The notes beneath the pieces are model-generated. The model did not search any database, was not told the DNA's origin, and worked only from the letters and a program-made list of their open reading frames with translations. Positions 34,965 through 45,965 of a stretch of 64,000 bases of DNA are shown one piece after another. This DNA comes from Arenimonas soli (GTDB lineage: Bacteria; Pseudomonadota; Gammaproteobacteria; Xanthomonadales; Xanthomonadaceae), in NCBI RefSeq assembly GCF_014643775.1, contig NZ_BMKC01000004.1, positions 1 to 64,000 on the forward strand, given 5' to 3'. Made by a program: the position numbers and the translations under genes. Positions within the stretch are counted from its first letter, which is position 1, and the number at the start of each line of letters is the position of its first letter.

Positions 34965-35327
34965 TCAAATCTGCGGGACTTCCTGCAAAAGCAGGATCAG
35001 CGCGTCGCGGGTGCGCCGGCGCAGTTCGACGAAGCGGGCGTTGGTGGCTTCGTCCATCAGTTCGTCGTTGGCCAGGTGTTCGAGCTCCTGGCAGACGGCC
35101 ACCAGGTCGCTGGCACCCATGGCCAGGGCCGCCGAGCGCAGGTAGTGGGCCGCCTTGCCCAGGCCGTCGGCGTCGCCGGCCACCTGGGCGTGTTCCATCT
35201 TGCGCACCAGGTCCGGGGCCTCGTGCACGAACATGCGCACGAATTCGCTGAACGCGCCCGGCCGGTCGCGGTCGAGCATGCGCAGCAGTTCCAGCGCCTT
35301 GGGGTCGAGCAGGGACTGATGGGCCAT
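34965..35327 (-). CDS. Stand-alone histidine phosphotransfer (Hpt) protein
   Basis: A 120-residue four-helix phosphotransfer domain. The phospho-accepting residue is expected to be His61 in AAHYLRSAALAMGA, which follows the AHxLKGxxxxxGA pattern with Arg and Ser in place of Lys and Gly. Stand-alone Hpt proteins relay phosphate between hybrid kinases and response regulators; no partner gene is in the window. It diverges from ppa with 171 bases between starts. Confidence 0.85.
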   Translation of the reverse strand: MAHQSLLDPKALELLRMLDRDRPGAFSEFVRMFVHEAPDLVRKMEHAQVAGDADGLGKAAHYLRSAALAMGASDLVAVCQELEHLANDELMDEATNARFVELRRRTRDALILLLQEVPQI

Positions 35328-35498
35328 CGAACGGGCTCCGGCGGGGGCGACCGCCCTATTCTGGCGGCTGGGCGCGCCGCTGCCTAGTCCGGCCGGCGTG
35401 GCGCGCCGCAGGGCGCCGGGTGCGGGCTCCAGCCCTTTCCCGTATCCTTGCGCCCCCCACGCATGCCCTTTCCGGGGCGGATTCAGGAGTGTTCCCCC

Positions 35499-36047
35499 AT
35501 GGCCCTAGACCTGGTGCCCACCGGCCGCGACGTGCCGAATGAAATCAACGTCGTCATCGAAATCCCCAAGGACGCCGAGCCGGTCAAGTATGAGGTCGAC
35601 AAGGAAACCGGCGCCATTTTCGTGGACCGCATCCTGTCCACGCCGATGCGCTACCCCTGCAACTACGGCTACGTGCCGCACACCCTGTGCGGCGACGGCG
35701 ACCCGGTGGACGTGATGGTCATCCTGCCGCTGACCCTGATCCCGGGCTCGGTCATCCGCTGCCGCCCGGTCGGCATGCTCAAGATGAAGGACGAGGCCGG
35801 CGAAGACACCAAGCTGGTGGCGGTGCCGGTGGACAAGGTCTTTTCGGGTTACACCCACATCCAGGACATCGGCCAGGTCAGCCAGCACTGGCTCGACCGC
35901 ATCGGCCACTTCTTCGAGCACTACAAGGACCTGGAAAAGGGCAAGTGGGTCAAGCTCGACGGCTGGGAAGGCGCCGAGGCCGCGCGCCAGGAAGTGCTGG
36001 ACTCCGTGCAGCGTTTCGAAGCCAGCCCGGTCAAGCTCAACTACTGA
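35499..36047 (+). CDS. ppa: Soluble inorganic pyrophosphatase
   Basis: A 182-residue family I pyrophosphatase that hydrolyses PPi to phosphate. It has the signature [10 protein letters not shown] (three catalytic Asp), [13 protein letters not shown] near the active site, and the conserved [15 protein letters not shown]. The start is the ATG at 35499, preceded by AGGAG (35485-35489). Its last 7 bases overlap the end of the convergent DUF6445-like gene. Confidence 0.97.
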   Translation: MALDLVPTGRDVPNEINVVIEIPKDAEPVKYEVDKETGAIFVDRILSTPMRYPCNYGYVPHTLCGDGDPVDVMVILPLTLIPGSVIRCRPVGMLKMKDEAGEDTKLVAVPVDKVFSGYTHIQDIGQVSQHWLDRIGHFFEHYKDLEKGKWVKLDGWEGAEAARQEVLDSVQRFEASPVKLNY

Positions 36048-36619
36048 AGCCGGCGCCGGCAGGTGAAACGGGCGTCCAGGGTCAGGCGCCCCTGCGCCGG
36101 ATCATCGGAAAGCCGGACCGAAGCCGGAATGTCCGGCGCGTGCCAGCTGGCCCCGTCGAAGACCACCAGCCGGTTGTAGCGCGCTTCCACCCGGGGCGGT
36201 GGCTCGTCACCCGGGAACAATGAGGGCGGGAACACCATCCCGCCCAGCGCCGGGTCCTCGAACAGGCACAGGCTGATGACGGCCGTACCCTGCCCCGGAC
36301 CGCTGTACGACGCCCGCGCCGGCGCGACCGGCGGTGCTGTGGCCAGCGACAGCCAGCCCTGCCCTTCGACCACGCGCCGGAAGCCCAGCGGTTCGCGGAA
36401 GGTTTCGGAAAAGAACACGTGAATGGCGGTCAGTACCGGCCCGGGCAGCGGCAGCCGGCGCACCGGGTAACCCGCCAGCGGGTCACCTGCGAACTGCGAC
36501 GCATGTTTGGCCGCCAGCGCGCGCCAGCGCTCCGGTTCGGCGATGGCGTCGTCCACCACCAGGCACAGGCCGCCGCCCGGCAGCGTCATCGTCTGGACAT
36601 GCCTATTGGGTTTGAACAC
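36041..36619 (-). CDS. DUF6445-like protein with a degenerate 2OG-oxygenase-type core
   Basis: A 192-residue protein from a GTG start 10 bases after the thiC stop (an ATG at 36589 is an alternative). It resembles DUF6445: [13 protein letters not shown] near the start, [14 protein letters not shown], and a cupin-like core. Where these proteins usually have a PHFD-type HxD, this one reads [11 protein letters not shown], so the expected iron His and Asp are missing, while the later His in GASWHAPDI is kept. The family match is from memory of its pattern and is tentative. It probably shares the thiC transcript and its TPP control. Confidence 0.65.
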   Translation of the reverse strand: MFKPNRHVQTMTLPGGGLCLVVDDAIAEPERWRALAAKHASQFAGDPLAGYPVRRLPLPGPVLTAIHVFFSETFREPLGFRRVVEGQGWLSLATAPPVAPARASYSGPGQGTAVISLCLFEDPALGGMVFPPSLFPGDEPPPRVEARYNRLVVFDGASWHAPDIPASVRLSDDPAQGRLTLDARFTCRRRLQ

Positions 36620-36629
36620 GTCGGGTTCC

Positions 36630-38690
<2,061 letters not shown>

Positions 38691-38760
38691 CCATTGAACC
38701 ACTTTCGCGGGCTTCGTGGGAGGGGCGTTAATCCGCTTTGATCCGCGTACAAAAACGCAA

Positions 38761-41700
38761 CTACACCCGGGCGGGATTCGGGACGCGGAACCAGGCCGCA
38801 TACAGCGCCGGCAGGAACAGCAGGGTAAGGGCGGTCGCGACGATCAGGCCGCCCATGATGGCCACGGCCATCGGCCCGAAGAAGACGCTGCGCGAAAGCG
38901 GGATCATCGCCAGCACCGCCGCCAGGGCGGTCAGCACGATCGGGCGGAAGCGGCGCACGGTGGCGTCCACGACGGCGCGGGCCGGCGGGCTGCCGGCGGC
39001 GATGTCCTGTTCGATCTGGTCCACCAGGATGATCGAGTTGCGCATGATCATGCCGCTGAGCGCGATCGTGCCCAGCATCGCCACGAAGCCGAAGGGCACG
39101 CGGAACACCAGCAGGAACAGCACCACGCCGATCAGCCCCAGCGGCGCCGTCAGCACCACCATCAGCGTGCGCGGGAAGCTGCGCAGCTGGATCATCAGCA
39201 GGGTCACCACGACGCCGATGAACAACGGCACGCCGGCCGCGACCGAACGCGAACCGCGGCCGGAGTCCTCGACCGTGCCGCCGGTTTCGAGCAGGTAGCC
39301 CGGCGGCAGCGCGGCGCGGATGTCATCGAGCCGCGGCAGGATTTCGGCGGTGATCGACGGCGGCGTCACCTCGCCGTACACGTCGGCGCGCACGGTCACC
39401 GTCGGCAGGCGGTTGCGATGCCAGATGATGCCGTCCTCGAAGCCGTGTTCGAGCGTGGCGATCTGCGACAGCGGCACCGGCTGGCCGCCGTGCGACGGCA
39501 CCGACAGGCTGCCCAGCAGCGACAGGCGTTCGCGTTCTTCGGCCGGGCCGCGCAGCAGGATCTCGATCTGTTCATTGCCTTCGCGGTAGGTGCTGACCGT
39601 GGTGCCCGACAGCGAGCCGCGCAGGAAGGCCGCCACCTGCGCCGAACTCACGCCCAGCACCCGCGCCCGCTCCTGGTCGATGACCAGGCGCACGACCTTG
39701 CTGGGCTCGTCCCAGTCCAGGTTGACGTTGGTGACGTGGGGGTTGGCCCGCACGCGGGTCGCGACCTCGCGCGCCAGTTCGCGCACCACGTCCACGTGTT
39801 CGCCGGAGACGCGGAACTGGATCGGGAAGCCCACCGGCGGCCCGTTCTCCAGCCGCGACACGCGCGCCTGCACGTCGGTGAAGTCCCGCTCGAACAGGCC
39901 GATAAGCCAGGCCCGGACGTCCTCGCGCGCCCCGATGTCGGGCACCAGGATGACGAACTGGGCGAAGTTGGCCTGCGGCAGCTTCTGGTCCAGCGGCAGG
40001 TAGAAACGCGGCGTGCCGCTGCCGACGTAGGCGACGTAGCTTTCGATGTCCTCGCGCGTGGCCAGGGCCTTTTCCAGCCGCCGGGCCACCGCTTCGGTGT
40101 GGCGCAGGGAGCTGCCCTCGGCCAGCTCCAGGTCCACCATCAGCTCCAGCCGCGTTGAATCCGGGAAAAACTGCTGCGGCACGAACCGGAACATCGCCAG
40201 CGACACCACGAAGGCCGCCACCGTCACCGTGATCACCAGCCAGCGGTGGTGCACGCACCAGATGACCCAGCTGCGGAAGCGCCGGTAGAAGCGCGTGTCG
40301 TAGGGGTCGTGGCCATGGCTGGCGTCGCCGGCCGCGACCGGCTTGGGCGTCGGCAGCAGCTTGTCGCCCAGGTAGGGGATGAACACCACCGCCGCGATCC
40401 ACGACAGCAGCAGCGCGATCGTCACCACCTGGAAGATCGAGCGCGTGTATTCGCCGGTGCTCGAGGCCGCCGTGGCGATGGGCAGGAAACCCGCCGCCGT
40501 CACCAGGGTGCCGGTGAGCATCGGGAAGGCCGTTGATTTCCACATGAAGGCCGCCGCGCGCACGCGGTCGTAACCTTGTTCCATCTTCACCGCCATCATC
40601 TCGACCGCGATGATGGCGTCGTCAACCAGCAGGCCCAGCGCCAGCACCAGGGCGCCGAGCGAAATCTTGTGCAGGCCGATGTCGAAATAATTCATCGCCG
40701 CGAAGGTCATCGCCAGCACCAGCGGGATCGACAGCGCCACCACCAGGCCGGTGCGGAAGCCCAGCGAGAAGAAGCTCACCAGAAGCACGATCACAACGGC
40801 TTCGGTCAGCACGCGCACGAACTCGGACACGCCGCTGCGCACCGCCGCCGGCTGGTCGGACACCTTGCGCAGGGTCATGCCCACCGGCAGGGTTTCCTGC
40901 AGGCGCGCGAATTCGGCGTCCAGCACATCGCCCAGCTTCAGGATGTCGCCGCCGCTGCGCATGGACACGGCGATGCCGATGGCGTTTTCGCCCATGAAGC
41001 GCATGCGCGGCGCCGCCGGGTCGGCGAAACCGCGGCGCACCTCGGCCACGTCGCCCAGGCGGAAACTGCGGTCGCCGATGCGGATCGGGAAGTCGCGGAT
41101 CTCGTGCACGCTGTCGAAGCGGCCCGATACCCGCAGTTGCACGCGGTCGGTGGGCGTTTCAAAGAAGCTCGCCGGCGCGACGGCGTTCTGTTCGTCGATG
41201 GCGCGCTGCACCTGGTCCAGCGGCAGGCCCAGGGTGGCGAGCTTGGTGTTGGACAGCTCGATCCAGATCTTTTCGTCCTGCAGGCCGACCAGCTCGATCT
41301 TGCCCACGTCCGGCAGCCGGTGCAGCACCAGCTCGATGCGCTCGGCGTAGTCCTTCATGGTGGCGTAGTCGAAGCCGTCGCCCGACAGCGCGTAGATGTT
41401 GCCGAAGGTGTCGCCGAACTCGTCGTTGAAATACGGGCCGATCACGCCCTGTGGCAGCGTGTGGCGCACGTCGCCCACCTTCTTGCGCACGTCGTACCAC
41501 AGCGCCGGCAGCTCGCTCGAGCGCAGCGAATCCTTGGACATCAGCATCACCAGCGACTCACCGGCGCGCGAATACGAGCGCACGAATTCGTAGCGACCGG
41601 TCTCCATCACTTCCTTTTCGATCTTGTCGGTAACCTGCTGGGCCACCTCATCCGCGGTGGCGCCCGGCCAGAAGGTGCGCACCACCATGATCTTGAAGGT

Positions 41701-41832
41701 GAAGGGCGGGTCTTCGGACTGGCCCAGGCCCTGGTAGCTGGCCACGCCCAGGAAGGCCAGCACCAGCATCGAATACAGCACTAGGGCCCGGTTGTTCAGG
41801 GCCCACTGGGAAAGATTGAAGCGGCTGTCCAT
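38761..41832 (-). CDS. RND efflux permease (AcrB/MexB superfamily), system 1
   Basis: A 1023-residue inner-membrane proton/drug antiporter with two halves of six helices and large periplasmic porter loops. The helix 4 proton-relay Asp pair is in LGLLVDDAIIAVEMM. The N-terminus FNLSQWALNNRALVLYSMLVLAFLG is typical, and TRLELMVDLELAEGSSLRHTEA marks the second half. The gene follows its adaptor by 9 bases. The TetR gene across the divergent promoter is the likely local repressor. Substrates are unknown. Confidence 0.95.
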   Translation of the reverse strand: MDSRFNLSQWALNNRALVLYSMLVLAFLGVASYQGLGQSEDPPFTFKIMVVRTFWPGATADEVAQQVTDKIEKEVMETGRYEFVRSYSRAGESLVMLMSKDSLRSSELPALWYDVRKKVGDVRHTLPQGVIGPYFNDEFGDTFGNIYALSGDGFDYATMKDYAERIELVLHRLPDVGKIELVGLQDEKIWIELSNTKLATLGLPLDQVQRAIDEQNAVAPASFFETPTDRVQLRVSGRFDSVHEIRDFPIRIGDRSFRLGDVAEVRRGFADPAAPRMRFMGENAIGIAVSMRSGGDILKLGDVLDAEFARLQETLPVGMTLRKVSDQPAAVRSGVSEFVRVLTEAVVIVLLVSFFSLGFRTGLVVALSIPLVLAMTFAAMNYFDIGLHKISLGALVLALGLLVDDAIIAVEMMAVKMEQGYDRVRAAAFMWKSTAFPMLTGTLVTAAGFLPIATAASSTGEYTRSIFQVVTIALLLSWIAAVVFIPYLGDKLLPTPKPVAAGDASHGHDPYDTRFYRRFRSWVIWCVHHRWLVITVTVAAFVVSLAMFRFVPQQFFPDSTRLELMVDLELAEGSSLRHTEAVARRLEKALATREDIESYVAYVGSGTPRFYLPLDQKLPQANFAQFVILVPDIGAREDVRAWLIGLFERDFTDVQARVSRLENGPPVGFPIQFRVSGEHVDVVRELAREVATRVRANPHVTNVNLDWDEPSKVVRLVIDQERARVLGVSSAQVAAFLRGSLSGTTVSTYREGNEQIEILLRGPAEERERLSLLGSLSVPSHGGQPVPLSQIATLEHGFEDGIIWHRNRLPTVTVRADVYGEVTPPSITAEILPRLDDIRAALPPGYLLETGGTVEDSGRGSRSVAAGVPLFIGVVVTLLMIQLRSFPRTLMVVLTAPLGLIGVVLFLLVFRVPFGFVAMLGTIALSGMIMRNSIILVDQIEQDIAAGSPPARAVVDATVRRFRPIVLTALAAVLAMIPLSRSVFFGPMAVAIMGGLIVATALTLLFLPALYAAWFRVPNPARV

Positions 41833-41841
41833 GCCCCGGCC

Positions 41842-42990
41842 TCAGCGCGCGTCGGCGTCGGGGGCCGGGGGCGCCACGTCCACGGGCCGGTTCTGGTCGT
41901 CGATCGGCGTGATGCGCTGGCCGTCCAGCAGCAGGTGCACGCCGGCGGCCACCACCCAGTCACCGGCCGCCAGGCCCTCGAGCACCGGCACGCGGTCCTC
42001 GCCGTAGGCGCCCAGCACCACCGGTCGCAGGTGCACGCTCGAATCGGCCGGGTCGACCACCCACAGGGCCGCGCCGCCGTCCTTTTCGTGCACCGCAGAC
42101 AGCGGCACCGTCACCACCGGCTGGTCGCCGCCGTTGGCGTACACGCGGGCGCTCTGGCCCAGGTCCACCGGCGTGTCGCCGGGGTCGAAGCTGACCCGCG
42201 CCGCGAAGGTGCGCGCCTGCGGGTCGGCCGAGGGCGAGATTTCGCGCAGCGAACCGGGGAAACGTTCGCCGGGGCGCGACCACAGCTCCACCGCCAACGG
42301 CCGGCCGACGCTGAAATCGCGAGCGTCGCGTTCGGGCACGCTGATGGCGACTTCGCGTTCGCCATCCTCGGCCAGCACGAACACGGTCTGCCCGGCCGCC
42401 ACCACCTGGCCAGCCTCGGCCAGGCGCTGGGCGATGACGCCCGACGCCGGCGCCCGCAGCACGGCGTAGCCGGCCTGGTTCACCGACACGTCCGCCTGGG
42501 CGCGGGCCTGGCGAACCCGCGCCTGCGCCGCTTCGTGCTGGGAGACGCGGGCGTCGTATAGCGAACGGCTGACCAGCTGCTGGTCCACGAGGTCGCGGTA
42601 GCGTTCAAGTTCCGAGGTGGCCAGGGCGAGGTCGGCTTCCGCCGACGACAGCAGCGCCTGCGCCGCGTCGCGCTGCAGGCCGACGTCGGAGGCGTCGAGC
42701 TCGGCCAGCGGCTGGCTCTTCTTCACCCGCGCGCCGACATCGACGAAACGCTTGCTGATCTTGCCGCCGATGCGGAAAGCCAGCGCCGGTTCGTGGCGCG
42801 CCCGCACTTCGCCGGCGTACGCCGTGGGCGCGGCGCCCTGGCTCGTGGCCTGCACCACCCAGGCCGGGCGGGCGGATTCCGGGGGCGCGGAATCGTCGCC
42901 GCAGCCGCCAAGCAGGACCAGCAGGCCGGCGGTCAAACCGAGGCGCAGGCCGGCCTTCCGGGGGAGACGTCGCAGGGTCGCAGCAGTCAT
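41842..42990 (-). CDS. RND efflux periplasmic adaptor lipoprotein, system 1
   Basis: A 382-residue membrane-fusion protein with lipobox LLGGC (Cys30). The order is: lipoyl half-motif (GKISKRFVDVGARVKKSQPLAELD), an alpha hairpin (about 105-175), the second lipoyl half (YAVLRAPASGVIAQRLAEAGQVV), then a beta-barrel and a membrane-proximal domain (VTVPLSAVHEKDGGAALWVVD). I chose the ATG at 42990 because it gives a proper signal peptide; an upstream ATG would overlap the promoter. Confidence 0.94.
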   Translation of the reverse strand: MTAATLRRLPRKAGLRLGLTAGLLVLLGGCGDDSAPPESARPAWVVQATSQGAAPTAYAGEVRARHEPALAFRIGGKISKRFVDVGARVKKSQPLAELDASDVGLQRDAAQALLSSAEADLALATSELERYRDLVDQQLVSRSLYDARVSQHEAAQARVRQARAQADVSVNQAGYAVLRAPASGVIAQRLAEAGQVVAAGQTVFVLAEDGEREVAISVPERDARDFSVGRPLAVELWSRPGERFPGSLREISPSADPQARTFAARVSFDPGDTPVDLGQSARVYANGGDQPVVTVPLSAVHEKDGGAALWVVDPADSSVHLRPVVLGAYGEDRVPVLEGLAAGDWVVAAGVHLLLDGQRITPIDDQNRPVDVAPPAPDADAR

Positions 42991-43008
42991 GGCGGCTTCA
43001 GCAGATTG

Positions 43009-43053
43009 ATTGAACTGGGGGCATAGTAGCTTTACCATACTCGCCAGTTCAAT
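43009..43053. promoter_or_regulatory. Overlapping divergent promoters framed by a 10-base inverted repeat
   Basis: ATTGAACTGG (43009-43018) and CCAGTTCAAT (43044-43053) form a perfect inverted repeat with a 25-base gap. Each arm contains a TTGAAC -35 box. Leftward: -35 at 43047-43052, 18 bases, -10 TACTAT at 43023-43028. Rightward: -35 at 43010-43015, 17 bases, -10 TACCAT at 43033-43038. A TetR dimer pair on the arms would cover both -35 boxes. Boxes and repeat are seen; binding is inferred. Confidence 0.65.
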
Positions 43054-43073
43054 AATCCCCGGACGCCCCCCGA

Positions 43074-43715
43074 ATGGTCGCTGCCCCCCGCCCCGCCTCG
43101 CCCGGCCGTCCCAAGGACCCGGGCAAGCGCGCCGCCATCCTCGAAGCCGCCAAGGGCCTGTTCCTGGCGCGCGGCTACGAGGGCACGGCCATGGACGCGG
43201 TCGCCCAGGTCGCCGGCGTGTCCAAGCTGACCGTCTACAGCCACTTCCAGGACAAGGAAAGCCTGTTCGTCGAGGCCGTGAAGGCCAGCTGCGAAGACCT
43301 GCTGCCGGCCGACCTGTTCGTGGCCCGCTTCGAAGGGCCGATGCGGGCCCAGCTGCTGCGCATCGCGCGGGCGCTGTTCCGGCTGATCACCTCGGACGAG
43401 GCGATCGCCGTGCACCGGATCATGTCCCAGCAACTGCCGGACAACTCGCCGCTGCCGCACCTGTTCTGGGAAGCCGGCCCCGAGCGCATCCAGGAAGCCT
43501 TCGCCGATTTCCTGCGCGCCGAGGTCGAAGCCGGCGAACTGCAGGTCCCCGACTGCACCCGGGCCGCATCGCAGTTTTTCGCCCTGCTCAAGGGCGAACA
43601 CCACGCCCGCCTGGTCTGCAGTTGCCCCGCGCCGCTGGCCGGTCCGCAGCTTGAAAGCCACCTGGAAGCCACGGTGGACATGTTCCTGCGCGCCTACGGC
43701 CCCGGCCGCCGCTGA
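43074..43715 (+). CDS. TetR-family transcriptional regulator
   Basis: A 213-residue regulator. The N-terminal helix-turn-helix (about 20-65) is RAAILEAAKGLFLARGYEGTAMDAVAQVAGVSKLTVYSHFQDKESLF. The C-terminal part resembles the AefR-like ligand domain (LRIARALFRLITSDEAIAVHRIM). It reads away from the RND adaptor, 83 bases apart, with a shared inverted-repeat promoter, so it probably represses both itself and the pump. The ligand is unknown. Confidence 0.93.
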   Translation: MVAAPRPASPGRPKDPGKRAAILEAAKGLFLARGYEGTAMDAVAQVAGVSKLTVYSHFQDKESLFVEAVKASCEDLLPADLFVARFEGPMRAQLLRIARALFRLITSDEAIAVHRIMSQQLPDNSPLPHLFWEAGPERIQEAFADFLRAEVEAGELQVPDCTRAASQFFALLKGEHHARLVCSCPAPLAGPQLESHLEATVDMFLRAYGPGRR

Positions 43716-43933
43716 AGCGTGAACGGCGCCCCGGCCAGCGTGAAGTCCCGGTGACCAATGGCACTACAGGGGGCCACGCCGCGGCCAGCATCCTTGCTGC
43801 CATGGGGCTGCGTTCCCGCTGCCGGTGCGCCATCCGGTATTCACTTTCCCAGTTTCCCGACCGTGTTCCGCCTTCCGCGGCCCCCGGCCGGGGCGTAGAA
43901 TCAGCACCCTTGTGATTCAAGGATTTAGCCGTA

Positions 43934-44587
43934 ATGACGATTGACTTCCAGCAGGCCCGATTCGCCATGGTCGAACAGCAGGTTCGGCCCTGGGAGGTGC
44001 TCGACCCGCGCGTGCTCGAAACCCTGATGAGCGTGCGTCGCGAGGACTTCGTGCCGCCCCGCCACCGCAAGCTGGCCTTTGCCGACCTGCCGCTGCCGCT
44101 CGAACACGGCGAGGTCATGATGAAGCCGGTGGTCGAAGGCCGCATGCTGCAGGCCATGGCCATCACCCCGGGCGACGACGTGCTGGAAGTGGGCACCGGC
44201 TCGGGTTTCGTCACCGCCTGCCTGGCCGCGCTGTCGCGCGACGTCACCAGCATCGATCGCCACGCCGACTTCGTCGAACGCACCCGCGCCCGGCTCCTTG
44301 CCGAAAGCGTCACCAACGTACGGGTAGAAGTGGCGGACGTGTTCGCGTGGACCCCTGGCCGCCAGTTCGATGCCATCTGCATCACCGGCGCCGTGGCCAC
44401 CGACCCCGACCGGTTCGGCGCCTGGCTCAAGCCCGGCGGCCGGCTCTTCGTCATCCATGGCCGGTCACCGGTGCAGGAAGCCCTGCTGATCACCCGCCAC
44501 GGCGACAGTTTCCACCGCGAAAGCCTGTTCGAAACCGACGTGCCCTACCTGCACGGCGCCGAACCGGCCGCGCAGTTCACCCTTTGA
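43934..44587 (+). CDS. Protein-L-isoaspartate O-methyltransferase family protein
   Basis: A 217-residue SAM methyltransferase of the PCMT family. It has MVEQQVRPWEVLDPRVLETLMSVRREDFVPP at the start, the SAM loop VLEVGTGSGFVTACLAAL, and AICITGAVATDPDRFGAWLKPGGRLFV. True Pcm repairs isoaspartyl residues; this shorter-headed branch, often found beside tolC, may have lost or changed that activity. AAGGA precedes the ATG, and a TAGAAT -10-like box lies about 35 bases upstream. The TolC-like gene follows 16 bases later. Confidence 0.88.
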   Translation: MTIDFQQARFAMVEQQVRPWEVLDPRVLETLMSVRREDFVPPRHRKLAFADLPLPLEHGEVMMKPVVEGRMLQAMAITPGDDVLEVGTGSGFVTACLAALSRDVTSIDRHADFVERTRARLLAESVTNVRVEVADVFAWTPGRQFDAICITGAVATDPDRFGAWLKPGGRLFVIHGRSPVQEALLITRHGDSFHRESLFETDVPYLHGAEPAAQFTL

Positions 44588-44603
44588 TACCAGGACCCTC
44601 CCC

Positions 44604-45959
44604 ATGCGCCTGAGCCTTCGTCCCCTCGCTTCCGCCATCCTGCTTGCCGGCGCCGCCGGCAGTGTTTCGGCCGCGGATCTCATGGATGCCTTCCAGATGG
44701 CCCGCGAGTCCGACCCCGTGCTCGCCGCCGCCGAATCCCAGCGCCTGGCCACCGGCGAAAACGTCGTGCAGGCCCGCGCCCGCCTGCTGCCGCAGATCAG
44801 CGCCAGCGCCAGCCTCACCGACTCCCGCGTGCGCGGCCAGGACATGTACAGCCGCGACCGCAGCTACGGCGCCAGCCTCAGCCAGTCGCTGTACGACTAC
44901 GGCAACTACACCTCGCTCAACGCCAGCAAGCTGCGCGACGAACAGGCCGCCTTCCAGCTGCGCGCCCAGGCCGACAACCTGATCGTCCGCGTCGCCGACG
45001 CCTACTTCAACGTGCTCACCGCCATCGAAACCCTGGTGTCCTCGCGCGCCGAGGAACGTTCGGTCAAGCGCCAGCTCGACCAGGCCGACAAGCGCCTGGA
45101 AGTGGGCCTGGCGCCGATCACCGACGTGCACGAGGCCCGCGCCCGCTACGACAGCGCCCGCGCCAACGCCATCGCCGCCGCCACCGCGCTCGAGGACGCC
45201 CACGAGGCCCTGGCCGAAATCACCGGCGTGCGCCTGGACAACATGCAGGGCCTGGAGCCCGGCTTCGTGCCCAAGAACACCATCGAGGGCGACGCGGCCG
45301 AATGGGTTTCCATCGCCACCGAATCCAACCCCAACCTGCTGGCCGCCGAGCTGGCCCTGGCGGCCGCCGAGCGTGACATCCGCACGGCCCGCTCCGGCCA
45401 CCTGCCCACCCTGTCGGCCAGCGCCTCGATCGGCGACAACGCCGGCTGGCAGAACCAGTACCCGGGCGGCCCGAACACCTCCGGCGGCGGCAGCACGGTC
45501 GGCGTCACGCTCAGCGTGCCGCTGTACGCGGGCGGCGCCGTGCAGTCGGGCGTGCGCCAGGCCGTGCATGGCCGCGACATCGCCGCCGATCAGCTGGAAC
45601 AGGAACGCCGTGCCGTCGTGCGCTTCACCCGCAACGCCCAGCGGTCGCTGGTGGCCGGCGAAGCCGAAGTCGAAGCCCGCCGCCTGTCGGTGGTGTCGGC
45701 CCAGGCCGCCTACGAGGCCAGCGAAGCCGGCCTCGAGGTCGGCACCCGCACCATCGTCGACGTGCTGATCGGCCAGCAGGCGCTGTTCCAGGCCCAGCGC
45801 GAATACGCCCGCGCCCGCCACGCCTTCCTGGTCAATACCCTGCGCCTGCGCCAGGCCGCCGGCACGATCACCGTCGAAGACCTGCAGGCCGTGAACAGCG
45901 TGCTGACCGCCGACGCCGAAGCCCCGCTGGTCATGCCGGCCAGCGAAGACGGGGAATAA
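44604..45959 (+). CDS. tolC: TolC-family outer-membrane channel protein
   Basis: A 451-residue outer-membrane efflux protein with a signal peptide (ending SVSA/AD). Two long coiled repeats follow: the first (about 25-205) has DLMDAFQMARESDPVLAAAESQRLATGE and QARARLLPQISASASL; the second (about 225-440) has ATESNPNLLAAELALAAAERDIRTARSGHLPTLSASAS. The strand region with VGVTLSVPLYAGG is typical. It could serve as exit duct for either RND pump in the window; neither pump operon encodes its own. A hairpin follows just past the stop. Confidence 0.93.
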   Translation: MRLSLRPLASAILLAGAAGSVSAADLMDAFQMARESDPVLAAAESQRLATGENVVQARARLLPQISASASLTDSRVRGQDMYSRDRSYGASLSQSLYDYGNYTSLNASKLRDEQAAFQLRAQADNLIVRVADAYFNVLTAIETLVSSRAEERSVKRQLDQADKRLEVGLAPITDVHEARARYDSARANAIAAATALEDAHEALAEITGVRLDNMQGLEPGFVPKNTIEGDAAEWVSIATESNPNLLAAELALAAAERDIRTARSGHLPTLSASASIGDNAGWQNQYPGGPNTSGGGSTVGVTLSVPLYAGGAVQSGVRQAVHGRDIAADQLEQERRAVVRFTRNAQRSLVAGEAEVEARRLSVVSAQAAYEASEAGLEVGTRTIVDVLIGQQALFQAQREYARARHAFLVNTLRLRQAAGTITVEDLQAVNSVLTADAEAPLVMPASEDGE

Positions 45960-45965
45960 GCTCCG

